DNA of 64,000 nucleotides from Bacillus sp. DTU_2020_1000418_1_SI_GHA_SEK_038 (GTDB lineage Bacteria > Bacillota > Bacilli > Bacillales > Cytobacillaceae): assembly GCF_032341175.1 (NCBI RefSeq), contig NZ_CP135435.1:1674001-1738000 (forward strand). Reading direction: 5' to 3'. The number at the start of each line of letters is the position of its first letter. The stretch's first letter is position 1. The position numbers and the translations under genes are program-made. Positions 60,621-64,000 of the stretch are shown here, in pieces. The notes under the pieces were generated by a model. That model did not search any database. It was not told the DNA's origin and saw nothing but the letters and a program-made list of their open reading frames with translations.

Positions 60621-61550
60621 TTGGCATGCCGAACAAATGAAGACTTACAAAGAATTATAAATAAAGTTTTGTCATTAACAGAGGAAGGAAAGGTAGCGGA
60701 TTATATTCCAGCGCTCGCCAAGGCAAATAAGAATGATTTATCAGTTGCCATCTTTAAAAGGAATAATGAATGTCTCTATGCTGGTACTTACACGAAACGA
60801 TTTACGTTGCAGAGCATCTCTAAGGTCCTTGTATTGGCACTTGCCTTACAAGACAGAGGTGTTGATTATGTGTTTGAAAGAGTCGGAATGGAGCCGACTG
60901 GGGATCCTTTTAATTCTATTTCAAAGCTTGAAACCTCTATTCCATCAAAGCCATTAAATCCGATGATCAATGCTGGTGCTCTTGCTGTTACAAATATGAT
61001 AAAAGGGGAAAATGAAGCTGAAAGATGGGAGAGAATCCTTCGTTTTGTCCAATGTTTAGGGAACAAGAAGGATCTTACATATGACGAGGAAGTGGCGGCA
61101 TCTGAGCTGGACACCGCATGGCTCAATCGATCACTATGCTATTTTATGAAGCAGCATAAAGTGATTGAAGGAGATATTGAAGATTTAATGATGCTCTATA
61201 CTAAACAATGTGCCATCGAAATGAATTGTTTTGAATTATCTAGGATAGGAGCGGTTTTTGCCTTAAATGGACTTGACCCTGAAACAGGTGAAAGGCTTTT
61301 GCCTTTAGAAATTGCAAGGATTTGCAAAACCTTTATGGTCACTTGCGGAATGTATAATGCTTCAGGCGAATTCGCTATAAAAGTAGGAATTCCAGCGAAG
61401 AGTGGAGTTTCCGGAGGCATTCTTGCTGTCGTTCCTGAGAAATACGGGATAGGTATATTCGGTCCTTCATTAGATGAAAAAGGAAACAGCATTGCAGGCA
61501 TTAAGCTGTTAGAGGAACTCGCCGTGCAATATGATTTTAGTATATTTTAA
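60621..61550 (+). CDS. glsA: Glutaminase GlsA (YlaM type)
   Basis: Enzyme of 309 residues hydrolysing glutamine to glutamate and ammonia, with a beta-lactamase-like fold. The catalytic Ser is in LQSISK (SxxK), and the blocks KPLNPMINAGAL and CGMYNASGEFA are typical. TTG 60621 behind GGGGGAAG is the start, giving exactly the length of B. subtilis YlaM; the frame is open 20 codons further to an ATG at 60561 that lacks a ribosome site. Confidence 0.93.
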   Translation: MACRTNEDLQRIINKVLSLTEEGKVADYIPALAKANKNDLSVAIFKRNNECLYAGTYTKRFTLQSISKVLVLALALQDRGVDYVFERVGMEPTGDPFNSISKLETSIPSKPLNPMINAGALAVTNMIKGENEAERWERILRFVQCLGNKKDLTYDEEVAASELDTAWLNRSLCYFMKQHKVIEGDIEDLMMLYTKQCAIEMNCFELSRIGAVFALNGLDPETGERLLPLEIARICKTFMVTCGMYNASGEFAIKVGIPAKSGVSGGILAVVPEKYGIGIFGPSLDEKGNSIAGIKLLEELAVQYDFSIF

Positions 61551-61640
61551 AAGTATTCAATCCTTATTATTCTTGCTTTTTTATCATCTAACGTATAAAA
61601 TTTATAGATAGGATAATCGCTCGGAAATGGGGGATTGAAG

Positions 61641-61922
61641 TTGGCTTCAGAAATGATTATAGACCATAAGGAAAGAGCAAATGCCCTATTAAAGGCTGAC
61701 GCTGCTAAAATATTGAAATTAATTAAAGTGCAGATGGACAATCTTACCATGCCGCAATGCCCTCTATATGAAGAGGTGCTTGATACACAAATGTTTGGGT
61801 TGTCACGGGAAATAGATTTTGCGGTCCGTCTTGGCCTAATTGAACAGAAGGACGGAAAGGCAATTCTGGCTGAATTAGAAAAGGAACTTTCTATTCTGCA
61901 TGATGCTTCAGTAAGGAAATAA
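61641..61922 (+). CDS. ylaN: YlaN, essential iron-homeostasis protein
   Basis: Helical protein of 93 residues with the almost invariant block [40 protein letters not shown]. In B. subtilis and staphylococci YlaN binds iron and relieves Fur repression, and it becomes essential when iron is low. TTG 61641 follows GGGGGA by six bases; a TTG two codons earlier is too close. Repeat copy 6 starts one base after the stop codon. Confidence 0.92.
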   Translation: MASEMIIDHKERANALLKADAAKILKLIKVQMDNLTMPQCPLYEEVLDTQMFGLSREIDFAVRLGLIEQKDGKAILAELEKELSILHDASVRK

Positions 61923-61923
61923 A

Positions 61924-62222
61924 AAGAAATGCGGAAGCGCCTTCGGAACAATCAAAGGACAATTGTTCCTGCGATGAATACTCGCAGAAGCTATCCTTTG
62001 TGCTCACCCCCGACAAGCACAAGTCGAGCCTCCCGGAAAGGTGTGCTCTTTACCTTTCTGGGAGGATTGGCTTGTGACCTCGAGGTCGACAAAAACGCGA
62101 CGTCCTCCCAAAAGCTCCGCTTTTGGTCGTGCGATGATTACGCTTCCGAAGTCTTCCTTGTCCTGTCGCATTGTCGACACTTGTACGTCCAGTACATCGG
62201 GGGTAGGCGCTAAAGCTAGATA
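61924..62222 (+). repeat. Dispersed repeat, copy 6 (core plus modules B and C, plus orientation)
   Basis: A 299-bp composite. Left end AATGCGGAAGCGCC, an extra module C (hairpin GGAACAAT / ATTGTTCC), the core hairpin with CACAAG/CTTGTG, module B starting at CTCGAGGTCGAC and ending at GTACATCGGGGGTAGGCGC, and right end TAAAGCTAGATAG. Same module order as copy 2 on the opposite strand, but module C differs from C'. Confidence 0.85.
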
Positions 62223-62225
62223 GCC

Positions 62226-62268
62226 AAAAAAACTCAAACATTCTGAATAGATTGTTTGAGTTTTTTTA
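62226..62268 (+). terminator. Terminator after ylaN and repeat copy 6
   Basis: AAAAAAACTCAAACA / TTGTTTGAGTTTTTTT stem immediately after the repeat, probably the original ylaN terminator pushed downstream. Confidence 0.88.
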
Positions 62269-62469
62269 TCATTAAATTAGTATAACTAAAGCTTCTTTTG
62301 CAGACAGAAAAACGATTATATTGTATAAAAATATTTTAATTAGTATAACATAATTATAGATTTTTTATAAATAGTATGTTACATTAAAAACAACTTTTCT
62401 TCGATGCAGGATGTTGTAATGCTTTAGTCGAATAAAATACTCTACATAGAAGATAAGGGAAGAGGCTGA

Positions 62470-63672
62470 ATGTTAAAAAAAATCTTAAAATCATATGATT
62501 ACTCTTTAGTTATTGCGGTTGTGCTTTTATCGGTTTTTGGCCTGATCATGATTTATAGTGCAAGTATGGTTACAGCTGTACAGCGCTGGGGATATCCAAG
62601 CGATTTTTTTTATGATAAGCAAAAGCTGCATCTTATTTTATCAGCAATTGCATTTACGTTTATGGCGATTTTTCCGTATAAAGCGATGTTAAGCAATAAA
62701 ATTCTAGTACCAATGGTTTTCCTTTCATTAGCCGGCTTATTTGCTATCTATCTTTTTGGACATGCCACCAATAATGCTCAAAGCTGGTTTAAATTTGGCA
62801 CCAGAAGTATTCAGCCTTCTGAATTTGTAAAACTCACAGTTATTATTTATCTATCAGCTGTTTATGCAAAGAAACAATCCTATATAAACGAGTTTAATAA
62901 GGGAGTAGTTCCCCCGCTTGCTTATTTGTTTCTAGCTTGCTTATTTGTAGCTATTCAGCCTGACTTTGGTACTGCCGCTATCATTTTTGCTATAGCAGCT
63001 GTAATTATTTTTTCTTCGGGAATGAGCTATAAGAATGTCTTGAAGCTTGGTACTATTGGAGTCTTAATTGTGGCACCTCTTGTCCTTATCATGAAGGATA
63101 AGATTTTTACAAAAGTACGTATGGGGCGTATTGAAGCATTCCAAGATCCATTTCAAACTGACTTTGGCTACCATTTAGTAAATTCATATCTAGCACTTGG
63201 TGCTGGAGGAATTAAAGGTTTAGGACTCGGCCAAAGCATTCAAAAGCTAGGATATTTACCAGAGTCCCATACTGACTTTATTATGGCCGTTATTGCTGAA
63301 GAACTTGGTGCTTTTGGTGTTTGTTTCGTATTACTCCTAATTGGATATATTGTTCTTCGAGGATTGTATATAGGGCTAAAATGCATGGATCCTTTTGGCA
63401 GTTTACTAGCAATAGGGATTTCTAGTATGATAGGAATTCAATCTTTTGTTAATCTAGCGGGAATATCAGGTGTTATTCCTTTAACTGGGGTTCCGCTTCC
63501 CTTTATAAGCTACGGAGGATCATCTATTTTGCAGCTTTCCTTAGCAATGGGGATTCTTGTCAATATTTCGATGTTTGTTACTTATGAACAAAAGTATAAA
63601 GGCACTGCAGAGAAAGAGCAGCAGAAGCCATACAGAAATATTCCTAATCAAATCTATAATTATCGTAAATAA
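62470..63672 (+). CDS. ftsW: Septal peptidoglycan glycosyltransferase FtsW
   Basis: SEDS-family membrane enzyme of 400 residues with ten helices. The SEDS signatures are RSIQPSEFVKLTVI, QPDFGTAAII (catalytic Asp), YLPESHTDFIMAVIAEELG and PLTGVPLPFISYGGSS. It polymerises glycan at the septum with a class B PBP. It precedes pycA as in B. subtilis. ATG 62470 follows AAGGGAAGAGG. Confidence 0.95.
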   Translation: MLKKILKSYDYSLVIAVVLLSVFGLIMIYSASMVTAVQRWGYPSDFFYDKQKLHLILSAIAFTFMAIFPYKAMLSNKILVPMVFLSLAGLFAIYLFGHATNNAQSWFKFGTRSIQPSEFVKLTVIIYLSAVYAKKQSYINEFNKGVVPPLAYLFLACLFVAIQPDFGTAAIIFAIAAVIIFSSGMSYKNVLKLGTIGVLIVAPLVLIMKDKIFTKVRMGRIEAFQDPFQTDFGYHLVNSYLALGAGGIKGLGLGQSIQKLGYLPESHTDFIMAVIAEELGAFGVCFVLLLIGYIVLRGLYIGLKCMDPFGSLLAIGISSMIGIQSFVNLAGISGVIPLTGVPLPFISYGGSSILQLSLAMGILVNISMFVTYEQKYKGTAEKEQQKPYRNIPNQIYNYRK

Positions 63673-63781
63673 GTGTCAGTTTAACTGCACTTGTTAATAA
63701 ATTACTGCTGACGGCTATGCAAAGGCCGCAGCATAGATTCAATTTCCAGAAAAATCAAATAGTAAAGAAGAGGTGTTTTTC

Positions 63782-64000
63782 TTGAACCGTCGTATTAACA
63801 AAGTGTTAGTAGCTAATAGAGGTGAGATTGCTATCCGGGTATTTAGAGCATGTACTGAATTAAATATCCGTACAGTAGCCATATATTCGAAAGAGGACTC
63901 TGGATCCTATCATCGATATAAGGCAGATGAAGCCTATTTAATAGGAGAAGGGAAAAAACCAATCGATGCCTATCTTGATATCGATGGAATAATCGAAATT
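63782..64000 (+). CDS. pycA: Pyruvate carboxylase, N-terminal part (runs off window)
   Basis: The first 73 residues of a biotin carboxylase domain: [35 protein letters not shown] and [21 protein letters not shown]. Length cannot be judged. Its place after ftsW identifies pycA, the ATP- and biotin-dependent enzyme that makes oxaloacetate; DarB regulates it in B. subtilis. TTG start 63782 follows AAGAGGTG. Confidence 0.92.
   Translation, partial: MNRRINKVLVANRGEIAIRVFRACTELNIRTVAIYSKEDSGSYHRYKADEAYLIGEGKKPIDAYLDIDGIIEI

Noticed and set aside
61929..62241. Several 60-94 codon open frames inside repeat copy 6 (similar ones in copies 1, 2 and 4)
   Set aside because: They follow the repeat modules, lack ribosome sites and overlap each other on both strands; the repeat has high GC and few stops.

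Overview
The window is chromosomal DNA of a low-GC Bacillaceae bacterium. Gene order follows the Bacillus subtilis stretch from kinD/mhqR through clpE, ykvI, ykvS, ykwC, cheV, ykyB, ykuE-fadH, ykuI-ykuJ-darB-ccpC, ykuU-ykuV, ktrC, rnjA-rpoY, ykrA-def-ykyA-pdhABCD, SR1-speA, yktA-yktB-suhB and ylaF-typA-...-ylaN-ftsW-pycA. It is not B. subtilis: protein sequences differ, several genes are inserted between conserved blocks, and the intergenic regions carry a dispersed repeat family. No rRNA, tRNA, CRISPR array, prophage or intact insertion sequence was seen.

Layout. 1-6.5 kb: end of a phosphotransferase-like gene, a KinD-type sensor kinase, mhqR, an M3 oligoendopeptidase and CtsR-controlled clpE. 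6.6-13.8 kb: ykvI, a REP-like element, two lipoproteins, a CPBP protease, small proteins, ykwC, a possible gamma-type SASP and an RDD membrane protein. 13.9-22.9 kb: cheV, ykyB, a PAS-GGDEF-EAL protein, ykuE, fadH with a FadR-type operator, aspA and ykuI. 23.0-27 kb: a b(o/a)3 oxidase cluster (subunits IIa, II, I), then a Sco copper protein and a membrane protein, behind a candidate Fnr-dependent promoter. 27-34 kb: secreted and thiol proteins, ykuJ, darB, an MFS exporter, ccpC, ykuU, ykuV and ktrC. 34-40 kb: rnjA-rpoY, an EamA transporter, ykrA, def, a YjcZ-type sporulation protein and ykyA. 40-46 kb: the pyruvate dehydrogenase operon. 46-54 kb: small membrane proteins, the SR1/SR1P dual-function RNA with two CcpN boxes, speA, a nitronate monooxygenase, yktA, yktB and suhB. 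54-64 kb: typA, the yla genes, phoH-like ylaK, glsA, ylaN, ftsW and the start of pycA.

How the genes fit together. Central carbon flow is prominent: pdhABCD feeds acetyl-CoA, pycA makes oxaloacetate, ccpC controls TCA-cycle genes, and the SR1 promoter carries boxes for the glycolysis/gluconeogenesis regulator CcpN. Second-messenger functions recur: a GGDEF-EAL enzyme and the YkuI receptor for c-di-GMP, and DarB and KtrC for c-di-AMP. Stress and redox functions include ClpE, MhqR, the YkuU/YkuV peroxiredoxin pair and a glutaredoxin.

The least explained structure is a modular repeat present in seven copies (25388, 25514, 36244, 47665, 48268, 56793 and 61924). Its hairpin core shows compensatory base changes between copies, and further modules are nested at fixed points inside it.
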